Of a DNA stretch of 22,647 bases, positions 14,505-22,189 are shown piece after piece (within the stretch, counting starts at the first letter, position 1; each line of letters opens with the position of its first letter). Location: positions 1 to 22,647 of the forward strand of contig NZ_DATJMN010000259.1 of assembly GCF_035508675.1 (NCBI RefSeq), written 5' to 3'. The notes under the pieces were generated by a model. It was not told the DNA's origin. It searched no databases and saw nothing but the letters and a program-made list of their open reading frames with translations. Origin of the DNA: Dyella_B sp035508675. Lineage in GTDB: Bacteria > Pseudomonadota > Gammaproteobacteria > Xanthomonadales > Rhodanobacteraceae. Made by a program: the position numbers and the translations under genes.

Positions 14505-15842
14505 TCAAGCGATCCATGCGCGCTGTCGGCGCAAGCGCAGGCCCAGCCAGCCCAGGCTCACGGCGCGCATGGCCATGAAGGCGAGGAACGTAAGCCACAA
14601 TCCTTCATTGCCCAGGCTGCGCGTGAGCCATGCGAGCACGACGAAAAACACGACGGAGACCAGCATGCCGTCGCGCATTTCTCGCGCACGCGTCGCGCCG
14701 ATAAACAAGCCGTCGAGCAGATAGCTCCAAACCCCGACCACGGGCAGCACGGTCAGCCACGGCAGGCAGCGGTACGCGGCCTCGCGCACTTCGGGCAAGT
14801 TGGTCTGCAGGTTCACGAACAGGTGTCCAGCACTGCTGAAGAACAGCGCATAGCCGATGCTGCCGATCAACGACCAGCCGCCCGCCACTACCAGGGCGCG
14901 GCGCAGCGCGTGCGGGTCGCGGGCGCCAATGGCGTGGCCGCACAAGGCTTCCACCGCGTTTGCCAGACCGTCCAGGCCAAACGCCGTCAGCATCAGGCCG
15001 TTGAGCAGTAAGGCATTCGCCGCGACGGTGGCGTCGCCGAGCCTTGCACCCAGCAGCGAAAGACTGAAGAACACGCCTTCCAACGCGATCGTGCGCAGGA
15101 AAATGTCGCGATTGACCAGCAGCAGCGGTAGCCAGTGACGCCACTCGCGCATGGCTTGCCAGTCGACGTGTCCGCCCAGTCCGCGCAACACTCGATGCGC
15201 CTGCCACATGCCATACAAGGCGCCACACCATTCGCCCAGCACCGAAGCCAGCGCAATCCCTGGAACACCCCAGCCGAACCCCGATACGAACAGCAGGTTG
15301 AGCGCGATATTCACCAGGTTTGTCACCAGCAACAGGCCGAGCGTGGTGCGCGCGCGCTGCGCGCCGATGAACCAGCCGGCGAGCGAGTAATTGAGCAGCG
15401 CTGCCGGCAGCCCCAGCAGGCGTACATGCAGATAATCCAGTGCACGGCCGGTCATCAGCGGCGTCGAGTGCATCTGCGCCACCAGCCACGGCAACAGCGG
15501 GATCATCAGCAAGCCGACCAGCGCGCCCAGCGCGGCAGCAAGCAGCAACGCCTGGGCCTGTACGGTGCGCAGCGCGGAGGCATCGTCCTCACCTTTGGCC
15601 TGGGCGGCAAAACCGGTGGTGCCCATGCGCAGAAAGCCAAGGCTCCACAACGGCAGCGCGTACACGGCACTGCCAACCGTGACGGCGCCGAGGTCCTGGG
15701 TCAGCGGCAAATGGCCGGCCACGGTGCTGTCCACCAACGCCACCAGCGGCACGGTGAGGTTGGACAGGATCATCGGCGTTGCCAACGCCCACACCTGCCG
15801 GTGCGTCGGGCGATGGCGCCAGGCTTCAAGCAGCGTCGTCAT
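14505..15842 (-). CDS. MATE family efflux transporter (DinF-like)
   Basis: A 445-residue inner-membrane protein with about twelve hydrophobic helices in two homologous halves. VWALATPMILSNLTVPLVALVDSTVAGHL at the start and LWSLGFLRMGTTGFAAQAKGEDD are typical of the DinF branch of the MATE superfamily. Such proteins exchange protons or sodium for organic cations, drugs or metabolites. The substrate cannot be predicted. No LexA box is evident upstream, unlike E. coli dinF, though I only checked by eye. It is followed closely by dacB and divergent from slyD, with a 125-base intergenic region. Confidence 0.9.
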   Translation of the reverse strand: MTTLLEAWRHRPTHRQVWALATPMILSNLTVPLVALVDSTVAGHLPLTQDLGAVTVGSAVYALPLWSLGFLRMGTTGFAAQAKGEDDASALRTVQAQALLLAAALGALVGLLMIPLLPWLVAQMHSTPLMTGRALDYLHVRLLGLPAALLNYSLAGWFIGAQRARTTLGLLLVTNLVNIALNLLFVSGFGWGVPGIALASVLGEWCGALYGMWQAHRVLRGLGGHVDWQAMREWRHWLPLLLVNRDIFLRTIALEGVFFSLSLLGARLGDATVAANALLLNGLMLTAFGLDGLANAVEALCGHAIGARDPHALRRALVVAGGWSLIGSIGYALFFSSAGHLFVNLQTNLPEVREAAYRCLPWLTVLPVVGVWSYLLDGLFIGATRAREMRDGMLVSVVFFVVLAWLTRSLGNEGLWLTFLAFMAMRAVSLGWLGLRLRRQRAWIA

Positions 15843-15967
15843 GAAGAGATTCGCGAACGGTCCAGTTCATTCTCGCACGCTCAAAGCGAGCCGCTAGTGC
15901 CAAGTGGTACGCTTGTACATTCCCCGTCGGCGCAGGTCGGCGTTTACCCCATCATCGCGAGATCATC

Positions 15968-16450
15968 ATGCAGATCACCGACAATGCCGTTGCTTCCTTC
16001 CACTACACCCTTACCGACGACCAGGGCCAGGTGCTCGACAGCTCCGAGGGCCGCGAGCCGCTGACCTACCTGCACGGCACCGGGCAGATCGTGCCGGGCC
16101 TGGAAAAGGCGATGGCCGGCCGCGTGGCTGGCGACCAGTTCAAGGTCGACGTGGCGCCTGCCGAAGGCTATGGCGTGCATCACGCAGAGCTGGTGCAGGC
16201 GGTGCCGCGCGAAGCGTTCCAGGGTGTGGACGATATCCAGCCGGGCATGCAGTTCCAGGCCCATGGCCCGCAGGGCGCGGTGCACGTCACCGTCACCCAG
16301 GTCGACGGCGACACGGTGCACATCGACGGCAATCATCCGCTCGCCGGCCAGACACTGCACTTCGACATCCAGGTGACCGAGGTACGCGTGGCGAGCGAAG
16401 AAGAGCTTGCGCACGGCCATGTGCATGGTCCGGGTGGCCATCATCATTAA
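15968..16450 (+). CDS. slyD: SlyD-type FKBP peptidyl-prolyl isomerase and metallochaperone
   Basis: A 160-residue cytosolic protein. The FKBP half begins with VASFHYTLTDDQGQVLDSS, then REPLTYLHGTGQIVPGLEKAMAG. The inserted-flap chaperone domain runs from about residue 72 to 120, and GNHPLAGQTLHFDIQV (121-136) returns to the FKBP fold. The C-terminus is a short histidine-rich tail (GHVHGPGGHHH), shorter than in E. coli SlyD and without its cysteines, which should bind nickel or other metals. It catalyses proline isomerisation in folding proteins and may buffer metal. ATG 15968 follows a GCGAGA-type weak ribosome site. It reads away from the MATE gene. Confidence 0.94.
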   Translation: MQITDNAVASFHYTLTDDQGQVLDSSEGREPLTYLHGTGQIVPGLEKAMAGRVAGDQFKVDVAPAEGYGVHHAELVQAVPREAFQGVDDIQPGMQFQAHGPQGAVHVTVTQVDGDTVHIDGNHPLAGQTLHFDIQVTEVRVASEEELAHGHVHGPGGHHH

Positions 16451-16505
16451 GCGGCGCATGCTGCCAATTTAATTTAGGTGTAACAAGGCGCTGGGGGCGC
16501 CAGCC

Positions 16506-17690
16506 ATGCAGGGACGCTTGCGCATCGCCATCGTCGGGTACGGTACGGCCGGTCAGGCCGCCGCGATCATGCTGCATGCGCAGGGCCACGCATTGACCGT
16601 GTTTGAGCAGGCGTCGGTGCTACGACCCGTCGGCGCCGGCTTTCTGCTGCAACCGACCGGTTTGGGCGTACTCGCCCGCTTGGGCCTGCACGAAGCGGCG
16701 CTCGCGCAGGGACAGCGCATCGAGCGCCTGCATGGCTGCAATCATCGCCGTCGTACGGTGATGGATATGCGCTACGCCGATCACGCTGCTGACAGCTTCG
16801 GCGTGGGCATGACGCGTGGCAGCCTTTTCAACCTGCTGCGCGAGGCGTATGCGGATGCGTATGCTGTCCATACAGGCATCTGTATCGAGCGGATCGCCGA
16901 AGACGGGCGTGGTCTGCTTGATACCGAAGGCAACTGCTACGGTCCTTTCGATCTGATCGTGGTGGCCGATGGCGCCCATTCGCGCCTGCGCGGTTCCGTG
17001 CCGAAGCAGGTCCAGCGCGACACCGTGTATCCGTGGGGAGCGCTGTGGTGCCTGCTGCCGGGAGACGATTGGCCGCATTCATGCGAATTGCGGCAGCGCT
17101 ATGCCGGCACCCGGGAAATGATCGGCTTGCTGCCGGTGGGGCAGCGGGCGGATCGCGCGGGGCGCTGGCTCACCTTCTATTTCAGCTTGCCAGGCGATCA
17201 GGTGGATGCGTTCGACGAACCAGCTTTCGCGCGCCTGCGCGAACGTGTCGCGGCGATCTGGCCAGAGGCATCCACATTGCTGAGAGATATCGATTCAGCC
17301 CAGCAGCTCAACCGCGCACGCTACCGCGACGTGGTGATGCGAGCACCGGTGCATGGCCGGATCGTGTTTATAGGCGATGCTGCCCACGCCATGAGTCCCC
17401 AGCTTGGGCAGGGCGTGAACATGGCGTTGCTCGATGCCGAAGCCTTGGCGCAAACGCTGGCGGCAAGTGTTCACATGGACGAGGCACTGCAGGCCTATGC
17501 GCACCAGCGGCGCGCGCACTTGTCGGTCTATCAGCGCCTTAGCCGATGGCTGACGCCGTGGTTTCAATCGGAACGAAGCGCGTTGGCCGCATGGCGCGAT
17601 GCGGGTTTCGGCCCGCTGGCGCGACTGCCGCTGGCGCGTGGTCAGATGCTGAAGATCCTCACCGGCACAAAGACGGCCTGGTGGCGCTGA
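16506..17690 (+). CDS. FAD-dependent monooxygenase family protein
   Basis: A 394-residue flavoprotein of the PF01494 (UbiH/PHBH-like) group. IAIVGYGTAGQAAAIML carries the GxGxxG motif (Gly11, Gly13, Gly16), and Glu34 in TVFEQ binds the ribose. LIVVADGAHSRLR is the DG motif that also contacts NAD(P)H. FIGDAAHAMSPQLGQGVNMALLDAEALA from about residue 288 is the second FAD motif. It probably hydroxylates an aromatic or related small molecule; the substrate is unknown. The 55 bases after slyD contain GGCGC (16487-16491) and GCGCC (16497-16501) flanking TGGGG, a small hairpin over the likely ribosome site. It may be read through from slyD or have its own promoter. It converges on the phospholipase gene. 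Confidence 0.87.
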   Translation: MQGRLRIAIVGYGTAGQAAAIMLHAQGHALTVFEQASVLRPVGAGFLLQPTGLGVLARLGLHEAALAQGQRIERLHGCNHRRRTVMDMRYADHAADSFGVGMTRGSLFNLLREAYADAYAVHTGICIERIAEDGRGLLDTEGNCYGPFDLIVVADGAHSRLRGSVPKQVQRDTVYPWGALWCLLPGDDWPHSCELRQRYAGTREMIGLLPVGQRADRAGRWLTFYFSLPGDQVDAFDEPAFARLRERVAAIWPEASTLLRDIDSAQQLNRARYRDVVMRAPVHGRIVFIGDAAHAMSPQLGQGVNMALLDAEALAQTLAASVHMDEALQAYAHQRRAHLSVYQRLSRWLTPWFQSERSALAAWRDAGFGPLARLPLARGQMLKILTGTKTAWWR

Positions 17691-17723
17691 GGTCTACGCC
17701 ACGCGGCATGTCATCCTGTTGCA

Positions 17724-18800
17724 TCAATACCAATCCAGCAGCGAAATGCCGATACCCAGATACGTGGCGTTGTGGTTGTAATCGAGAATGTTTTCGCCGT
17801 AGCCCTTGAAAAATTCCATGTAGCCGCGCAAGTTGCCCACCAGCGGGAAGCTCCAGGTAAAGCGTCCTGCACCATGCTGCCGGCTGCCTCCGCGTAGCGA
17901 GTCGCGCAGCAGCAGGCTGAACTCCTGGCCGTTCCATTCGTGGATGATCTGCATGTCGGCGCGGCCCATGTAATTGCTGATATCCGGATTGTTATCGTCC
18001 TTGGCGGCTTCGGGGACGCGCCACCAGGGCCGGAACACGACGGTCCAGTTCGCACGTTCGAAGCCGATCTGCCCCATCACGCGATTCCAGCTGCGTGACT
18101 GCGGATCGGATTGCCCGTTGGATTGATGATCGAGGCCGATGCCCAACAGCCGGCCGTTCCAGCCGAACACGTGATAGTCGGTGTTGAACACCAGCATCGC
18201 CTCGGGCTCGTAGTCGGTCTCGCGGAATGGACGCGAGATTTTGGCGTTGTAGACCTGCCAGTAGGAATCCTGCGTATAGCCTACCCACAGGTCGCCGGTA
18301 TCGCCGAATACGCCTTGCCAGATCTTGGTCTTGACGCTCAGTTGAAACTTGCCTTCCACACTCTGCATGCCCAGCGGCGTCTGCACCGCATTGGCGGGAT
18401 TCGGGCTGTAGGGCCGATTGTTCTGGTGCGTGGTGGCAAACAACGGCAGCACGTAGATCGGCTTGTAACCGCGCAGGTTGAAGGTGCCCAGCTTGCTTTT
18501 CGGCGAAAGCTCCCAGCGGCTGTCCAGCAGCGAAAGTGGTGCCGGCGCGTTTTCGGTCGCCACTTCGTTCTCGTGGTAGAACACCCTGGCTTCGGGCGTC
18601 GCGGCGGGTTCGACGCGTTTTTTGGCGGAGGGCATCTGGGTGCGGCCCGCGACGCGGTCATAGCACGCAAGCCGCTGTGCGTCGTTGTTGACGCCCGTGC
18701 ATGCTTTGATATCGGCCGGGGCAACGTTTTGCGCCTGTAGCCGCGGCGCAGTCAGGCTGGCACTCAGGCCAATCAGCAGAAAGCCGGACCAGGGTTTCAT
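17724..18800 (-). CDS. pldA: Outer-membrane phospholipase A
   Basis: A 358-residue outer-membrane protein, longer than E. coli OMPLA (about 290) because of an N-terminal extension. A signal peptide ends near RLQAQ. The extension contains a cysteine pair (CTGVNNDAQRLACYD) of the kind seen in many proteobacterial PldA proteins. The beta-barrel follows from about residue 90. The catalytic triad is clear: His225 and Ser227 in GLDHQSNGQSDPQSRSWNRV and Asn239, with the same spacing (2 and 12) as His142, Ser144 and Asn156 of E. coli. The last residue is an aromatic tyrosine, as needed for barrel insertion. It hydrolyses acyl chains of phospholipids misplaced in the outer leaflet, as a calcium-dependent dimer. 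I chose the ATG over an in-frame TTG four codons upstream. Confidence 0.94.
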   Translation of the reverse strand: MKPWSGFLLIGLSASLTAPRLQAQNVAPADIKACTGVNNDAQRLACYDRVAGRTQMPSAKKRVEPAATPEARVFYHENEVATENAPAPLSLLDSRWELSPKSKLGTFNLRGYKPIYVLPLFATTHQNNRPYSPNPANAVQTPLGMQSVEGKFQLSVKTKIWQGVFGDTGDLWVGYTQDSYWQVYNAKISRPFRETDYEPEAMLVFNTDYHVFGWNGRLLGIGLDHQSNGQSDPQSRSWNRVMGQIGFERANWTVVFRPWWRVPEAAKDDNNPDISNYMGRADMQIIHEWNGQEFSLLLRDSLRGGSRQHGAGRFTWSFPLVGNLRGYMEFFKGYGENILDYNHNATYLGIGISLLDWY

Positions 18801-18860
18801 GCTTGCTCCCAAGGCGCCACTCCTGGCGTAGTCCGGGCAAGTCTAGCCATCTGCGTGTGT

Positions 18861-18898
18861 AATAAAAACAAACGCCGGCCATCTCACGATGGTCGGCG
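18861..18898 (-). terminator. Intrinsic terminator of the small exported-protein gene
   Basis: On the minus strand CGCCGACCAT and ATGGCCGGCG (plus positions 18889-18898 and 18873-18882) form a 10-bp stem with one G-U pair and a 6-base loop, followed by a T-rich tract (TTTGTTTTTATT). Confidence 0.75.
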
Positions 18899-18923
18899 CA
18901 AAGGGAGCATGCGAGTAGCCTGC

Positions 18924-19334
18924 TCAGTTGAGGTCTTTCACCCAGCGCTCGTATTGCGCCTTGCTGACGCGGCTGCCGTTATGGGCGGCGTACTCGAAAT
19001 CATTGGCCAGTGGCGGATAGGCATCGGCATCTGCCTTGGTGATGTACTTCTTGCCATTGGCCAGTTGCTCGAACGACGGCGGGGACGATGTGGGGGGTGC
19101 CGAGCCCATGGTGGAATTGATGGTGACCTGGCCCTTTGCCGTGTTGAACGTGGCGCTGTTGATGCCATTGTTGCCGGCATTCGTGCCTGCGTTGTTGACG
19201 CTGGCGTCGTTGGTGCTCTGGGTGGGGGAGGTGGTGGGTTGCATCGGCTGGCTTTGCGTTTGCGCCGATGCGACGCCTGCAGCAAGCAGGCCTGTGCTGA
19301 GGATGGTGATGAGAGAGGAGGTACGGGTTTTCAT
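18924..19334 (-). CDS. Small exported protein with degenerate EF-hand-like pair
   Basis: A 136-residue protein with a signal peptide ending in VASA (residue 24). Residues 25-85 are Gln/Thr/Ser/Asn/Pro-rich and probably disordered. Residues 88-131 read FEQLANGKKYITKADADAYP, then FEYAAHNGSRVSKAQYERW. The alternation of helix, loop with NG, Ile or Val, and helix is that of two EF-hands, but nearly all the calcium-ligand Asp and Glu positions are replaced. Exported EF-hand proteins with intact loops are common in Xanthomonadales; this looks like a decayed or repurposed relative. It has its own terminator 26 bases behind the stop, and lies upstream of pldA on the same strand. Function unknown. Confidence 0.75.
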   Translation of the reverse strand: MKTRTSSLITILSTGLLAAGVASAQTQSQPMQPTTSPTQSTNDASVNNAGTNAGNNGINSATFNTAKGQVTINSTMGSAPPTSSPPSFEQLANGKKYITKADADAYPPLANDFEYAAHNGSRVSKAQYERWVKDLN

Positions 19335-19487
19335 GGTTTGGCTCCTTGCAGCGCTTGCGCGAGCCGTTGCCGATAGCTGCGTGGCGTTACGTCTCTATCG
19401 GCCCGCCAAGCTTGGTACGCAGGTTAGCAATATGGGCGTAAATCCAAGCAGAATAGAAGCGTATCCATTTAGTGAAGGCCGACCTCA

Positions 19488-20747
19488 TTGAGCGAACTTC
19501 TAGTGGGCAAGAAAGCTCTAACACTCTCCCAGGCTCGTGCTTTGCAGTTGGCCGCGCAAGGGTTGCTGAAGGCGCCTAAGCGCCGCGCGCGACGTGAGGA
19601 CCTGATCGCTACGATCCAGCGCATGCGCTTGTTGCAGATCGATAGCATCCACGTCGTTGCGCGCAGTCCTTATCTGGTGCTGTATGCGCGCCTTGGCGAC
19701 TATCCGCAGGTGTGGCTGGAAGAAGCGCTGGAAGACGGGCGTATCGCCGAATGCTGGGCTCACGAGGCCTGCTTTGTCACCGCGGCCGACATCGGCTTGC
19801 ACCGCGCCTGGCGCGTGCAGGCGCAAGGCAGTCACTGGGCTGACAAGCATGCCGCACGCATGCGCGATGTCCATCTGCAGGAGATGCATGCCTTGCTTGA
19901 ACGCGTGCGTACGACCGGATCCGTGCGTGCTTCCGATTTCGAGCGTGCCGAGCGTGCTGCATCGGGCTGGTGGGAGTGGAAGCCGGAGAAGCGCTGGCTT
20001 GAAGCATGGTTCGCCTCCGGCGAATTGATGGTGACGCGCCGCGAACGCTTCCAGCGCGTCTACGATTTGGCCGAACGCGTGCTGGCCAAGCTCGATCCGC
20101 CCTTCGACGCTTCCTTGCTCGGCCGTTCCACTGTCGAATTGCGGCGGCATTTCATTCTGGACAGTGTGCGTGCGCTCGGTATTACGCAGGCGCGATGGAT
20201 TGCGGATTACTTCCGGCTCAAGCCCGCGGTGGATGAGCAGGAGCTTGCGCCCTTGCTTGCGGCAGGCGATTTGCTGCGCGTGCCGGTGGCCGGCTGGGAT
20301 AGCGCCGCCTATGTGCATCGCGATCATGCAGCGTTGCTGGACAGTGCCTGTGCCGGACGACTGCGCGCCACGCATACCGCCTTGCTGTCGCCGTTCGATC
20401 CGCTGATATGGGATCGGGCACGTGTACGCGCGATGTTCGACTTTGATTACACCATCGAATGCTATGTGCCCGCCGCCAGGCGACGTTACGGCTACTACGT
20501 GCTGCCGGTCCTGCATCGCGGAAGATTGATCGGGCGTCTCGATGCCAAGGCGCATCGTTCCGATGGCCTGTTCGAGGTCAAGGCTTTGTATTTCGAAGAG
20601 GGCGTCACGCCTACCGATCGCATGCTTGCCGAAGTCGCCGAGGCGATCGCCGCCATGGCGGCTTGGCACGGCGCGCCCGATGTCCGGCTGGAGCGCTGCC
20701 GGCCGGCAGCGCTGGCGCCGGCATTGCGCAAGTACTGGCGCCGCTGA
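19488..20747 (+). CDS. YcaQ/AlkX-type winged-helix DNA glycosylase family protein
   Basis: A 419-residue cytosolic protein of the HTH_42 family (COG3214). LLQIDSIHVVARSPYLVLYARLG near the N-terminus carries the Gln50-Ile51-Asp52 motif, the QxD catalytic signature of E. coli YcaQ (AlkX), which unhooks interstrand crosslinks. Further conserved pieces are ECWAHEACF, ASGELMVTRRERFQRVYDLAERV, LLSPFDPLIWDR and FDFDYTIECYVPAARRRYGYYVLPVLH. The predicted role is removal of alkylated bases or crosslinks from DNA, protecting against natural DNA-damaging compounds. The start is a TTG with GAAGG 9 bases upstream; a GTG six codons in is an alternative. It ends 3 bases from the convergent lipoprotein gene. 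Confidence 0.88.
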   Translation: MSELLVGKKALTLSQARALQLAAQGLLKAPKRRARREDLIATIQRMRLLQIDSIHVVARSPYLVLYARLGDYPQVWLEEALEDGRIAECWAHEACFVTAADIGLHRAWRVQAQGSHWADKHAARMRDVHLQEMHALLERVRTTGSVRASDFERAERAASGWWEWKPEKRWLEAWFASGELMVTRRERFQRVYDLAERVLAKLDPPFDASLLGRSTVELRRHFILDSVRALGITQARWIADYFRLKPAVDEQELAPLLAAGDLLRVPVAGWDSAAYVHRDHAALLDSACAGRLRATHTALLSPFDPLIWDRARVRAMFDFDYTIECYVPAARRRYGYYVLPVLHRGRLIGRLDAKAHRSDGLFEVKALYFEEGVTPTDRMLAEVAEAIAAMAAWHGAPDVRLERCRPAALAPALRKYWRR

Positions 20748-20750
20748 CGC

Positions 20751-21137
20751 TCAGCGCGATGTGGTGCTAGGCGGTGTGCAGGCCCGGCCTTGCAAGCTGG
20801 CTTGCAATTGCTGGGTAAGGACCAGGCACCGATTGGCCAAGTAAGGGCGCACGCCGGGATCGCCGGCTTCCTGCAGCAGCGTGTCGCGCATTGCCTGGTA
20901 ATGCGTTTGCAGGGTGTTCTCCGGATACGTGCCGGCAGCGCGGTGACAGGCAACATAGCTGTCCAGGTAGCTATCGCAGGTAGCGATGCCCGTAAGTGCA
21001 GTTTTTTTAGCAGAAACAGCGGGTTGTGGCTTGCGGACACCTTGGGTGCAACCGGCGATGAGCAATCCGAAGGCCGCCACGGTTACCACGCCGATGTCGA
21101 TAAACCGAACGGAAGTCACCCTATTACGCTCTTTCAT
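20751..21137 (-). CDS. Small lipoprotein with a Cx9C motif, function unknown
   Basis: A 128-residue exported lipoprotein. A basic N-region (MKERNR...R), a hydrophobic stretch and the lipobox LLIAGC (Cys30) are visible. The mature part contains TGIATCDSYLDSYVACHRAAG, a Cx9C spacing with a Tyr-rich face, then an amphipathic helix and a second cysteine pair (CLVLTQQLQASLQGRAC, Cx15C). The four cysteines would form two disulfides pinning a helical hairpin in the periplasm. I recall similar CD.YL..Y..C segments in small proteins of other proteobacteria, without known function. It is divergent from the first csp gene, so 21138-21411 holds both promoters. Confidence 0.78.
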   Translation of the reverse strand: MKERNRVTSVRFIDIGVVTVAAFGLLIAGCTQGVRKPQPAVSAKKTALTGIATCDSYLDSYVACHRAAGTYPENTLQTHYQAMRDTLLQEAGDPGVRPYLANRCLVLTQQLQASLQGRACTPPSTTSR

Positions 21138-21154
21138 GGCGCGTCATCACAAAG

Positions 21155-21185
21155 TCATCACAAATCGAATGAACAAGCATACCGT
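21155..21185 (+). promoter_or_regulatory. Upstream region of the first csp gene, partly like the other two
   Basis: TCATCACAAATCGAATGAAC (21155-21174) resembles the CCATCACAT...TTCAC block before the second and third csp genes, and a TCATCACAAA direct repeat begins at 21144. A possible -10 (TACCGT, 21180-21185) lies 25 rather than 28 bases from the start of the motif. The flanking GTGAA arm is missing. Confidence 0.3.
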
Positions 21186-21354
21186 GTTACCGGACGCATG
21201 CTTGCTGAACATGCATTCGCTTATGGCGAACATTACGAGTATGATGCGTGCACTGAGTTTGCCTTAGGTCACCAGAGTCATGTGACCCGATGCAGCCGAT
21301 CACGATCTGCCTCATCGCTCACCCTTGGGTTTCCCTTTGCACACCAGTAAGCAG

Positions 21355-21373
21355 ACTGCCGATGTCCGGTAGT
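21355..21373 (+). promoter_or_regulatory. Leader hairpin of the first csp gene
   Basis: ACTGCCG (21355-21361) and CGGTAGT (21367-21373) form seven pairs (one G-U) with loop ATGTC. It follows a CCAGTAAGC sequence also present in the leader of the third csp gene, and precedes the ribosome site by about 25 bases. Confidence 0.4.
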
Positions 21374-21411
21374 CGAGTCTCTTTAGAAAACTTGAGTTTG
21401 GAGTGAGCAAC

Positions 21412-21621
21412 ATGTCTGATCGTCAGATCGGTACCGTCAAATGGTTCAACGATGCCAAAGGTTTCGGCTTCATCAGCCGCGACAACGGCCCGGATGTTTT
21501 CGTGCATTTCCGCGCGATCCAGGGCAACGGCTTCAAGAGCCTCCAGGAAGGCCAGAAGGTCAGCTTCAAGGTAGTGCAGGGCCAGAAGGGCCTGCAGGCC
21601 GATGAAGTAATGCCGGCCTAA
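21412..21621 (+). CDS. Cold-shock protein, first of three
   Basis: A 69-residue CspA-family single-domain RNA chaperone. GTVKWFNDAKGFGFI contains RNP1, and DVFVHFRAI contains RNP2, the aromatic strands that bind single-stranded RNA or DNA. These proteins melt secondary structure and affect translation and antitermination in the cold or in stationary phase. ATG 21412 follows GGAG by 9 bases; the in-frame GTG at 21403 overlaps that site and is unlikely. The leader, up to 274 bases from the divergent gene, is long as in cspA genes. Its sequence is closer to the third csp gene (RD.GPDVFVHFRAI and KVVQGQKGLQADEV shared) than to the second. Confidence 0.96.
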   Translation: MSDRQIGTVKWFNDAKGFGFISRDNGPDVFVHFRAIQGNGFKSLQEGQKVSFKVVQGQKGLQADEVMPA

Positions 21622-21653
21622 TTATCTAATTAGAAGCCGACATTGATCGATTC

Positions 21654-21684
21654 AAAAAGCCGGGCATAATGCCCGGCTTTTTTA
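21654..21684 (+). terminator. Terminator of the first csp gene
   Basis: AAAAAGCCGGGC (21654-21665) and GCCCGGCTTTTT (21671-21682) pair perfectly around loop ATAAT and end in a T-run. Confidence 0.92.
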
Positions 21685-21724
21685 TTGCGGTGATATAGCT
21701 GCGATTATCAAATGTGATTCAGAT

Positions 21725-21768
21725 CGTGAATTTTCCATCACATATCGATTCACAAAAATCACTATGCT
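21725..21768 (+). promoter_or_regulatory. Promoter and conserved inverted repeat of the second csp gene
   Basis: GTGAAT (21726-21731) and ATTCAC (21748-21753) flank a core containing TTTCCATCACAT; TATGCT (21763-21768) is the likely -10. The block 21725-21753 matches 22190-22218 before the third csp gene at 25 of 29 positions without gaps, and the -10 spacing is the same. The -35 region (21740-21745, ACATAT) lies inside the repeat. Confidence 0.55.
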
Positions 21769-21813
21769 GCGCTTGCTGGCTGGCCGACAAATACTGTGTT
21801 CAAACAAGGTTCT

Positions 21814-21895
21814 GCACCGGGCGAACGAAGGTTATCGGCATGCCCAGTGGCCGCGGCTCGGGTGGGCCACGGTTCTAATTGGTTAGCGCTAGAAC
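21814..21895 (+). promoter_or_regulatory. Structured leader of the second csp gene
   Basis: Hairpin 1 is GTGGCC (21847-21852) with GGCCAC (21865-21870), its loop containing CTCGGGTG. Hairpin 2 is GTTCTA (21872-21877) with TAGAAC (21890-21895). The block CATGCCCAGT...CTCGGGTGGGCC is shared with the leader of the third csp gene. CACC and CGA (21815-21818, 21822-21824) could pair with the loop TCGGGTG, with a GGG bulge. The rest of 21685-21813 holds the promoter region and an unstructured-looking 5' leader. Confidence 0.55.
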
Positions 21896-21909
21896 GGATG
21901 GGGTAAGTC

Positions 21910-22119
21910 ATGTCGGACGAAGCAACAGGCACTGTCAAGTGGTTCAACGATGCGAAGGGATACGGGTTCATCAGCAGCGACAAGGGCGGTGACCTGTTCG
22001 TGCATTTCAAGTCCATCAAGGGCAACGGATTCCGCTCGCTCAAGGAAGGCCAGAAGGTCAAGTTTCAAGTAAAGGAAGGGCCTAAAGGCTTGCAGGCGGA
22101 CGAAGTGGAATCGGTTTGA
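21910..22119 (+). CDS. Cold-shock protein, second of three
   Basis: A 69-residue CspA-family nucleic-acid chaperone. TVKWFNDAKGYGFI has Tyr in place of the usual Phe in RNP1, and DLFVHFKSI is RNP2. It is the most divergent of the three copies: SSDKGGD in place of SRD.GPD, and KVKFQVKEGPKGLQ near the end. The substitutions suggest a somewhat different binding preference or role, which is inference. Its ATG follows GGGGTAAGTC, with the ribosome site partly adjacent to the second leader hairpin. It has its own promoter, leader and terminator, so it is expressed separately from its neighbours. Confidence 0.96.
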   Translation: MSDEATGTVKWFNDAKGYGFISSDKGGDLFVHFKSIKGNGFRSLKEGQKVKFQVKEGPKGLQADEVESV

Positions 22120-22141
22120 CTTCAGCATTAAGGCATCGTGA

Positions 22142-22169
22142 AAAAGCCAGGCCAATAGCCTGGTTTTTT
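22142..22169 (+). terminator. Terminator of the second csp gene
   Basis: AAAAGCCAGGC (22142-22152) and GCCTGGTTTTT (22158-22168) pair around loop CAATA with one G-U pair, followed by more T. Confidence 0.9.
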
Positions 22170-22189
22170 CGTTTTTGGGGCGAATTTCG

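Noticed and set aside
15135..16064. A 309-codon plus-strand frame across the MATE gene and slyD start
   Set aside because: Antisense of the MATE gene, Gln/His/Arg-rich, with no signal or domain.
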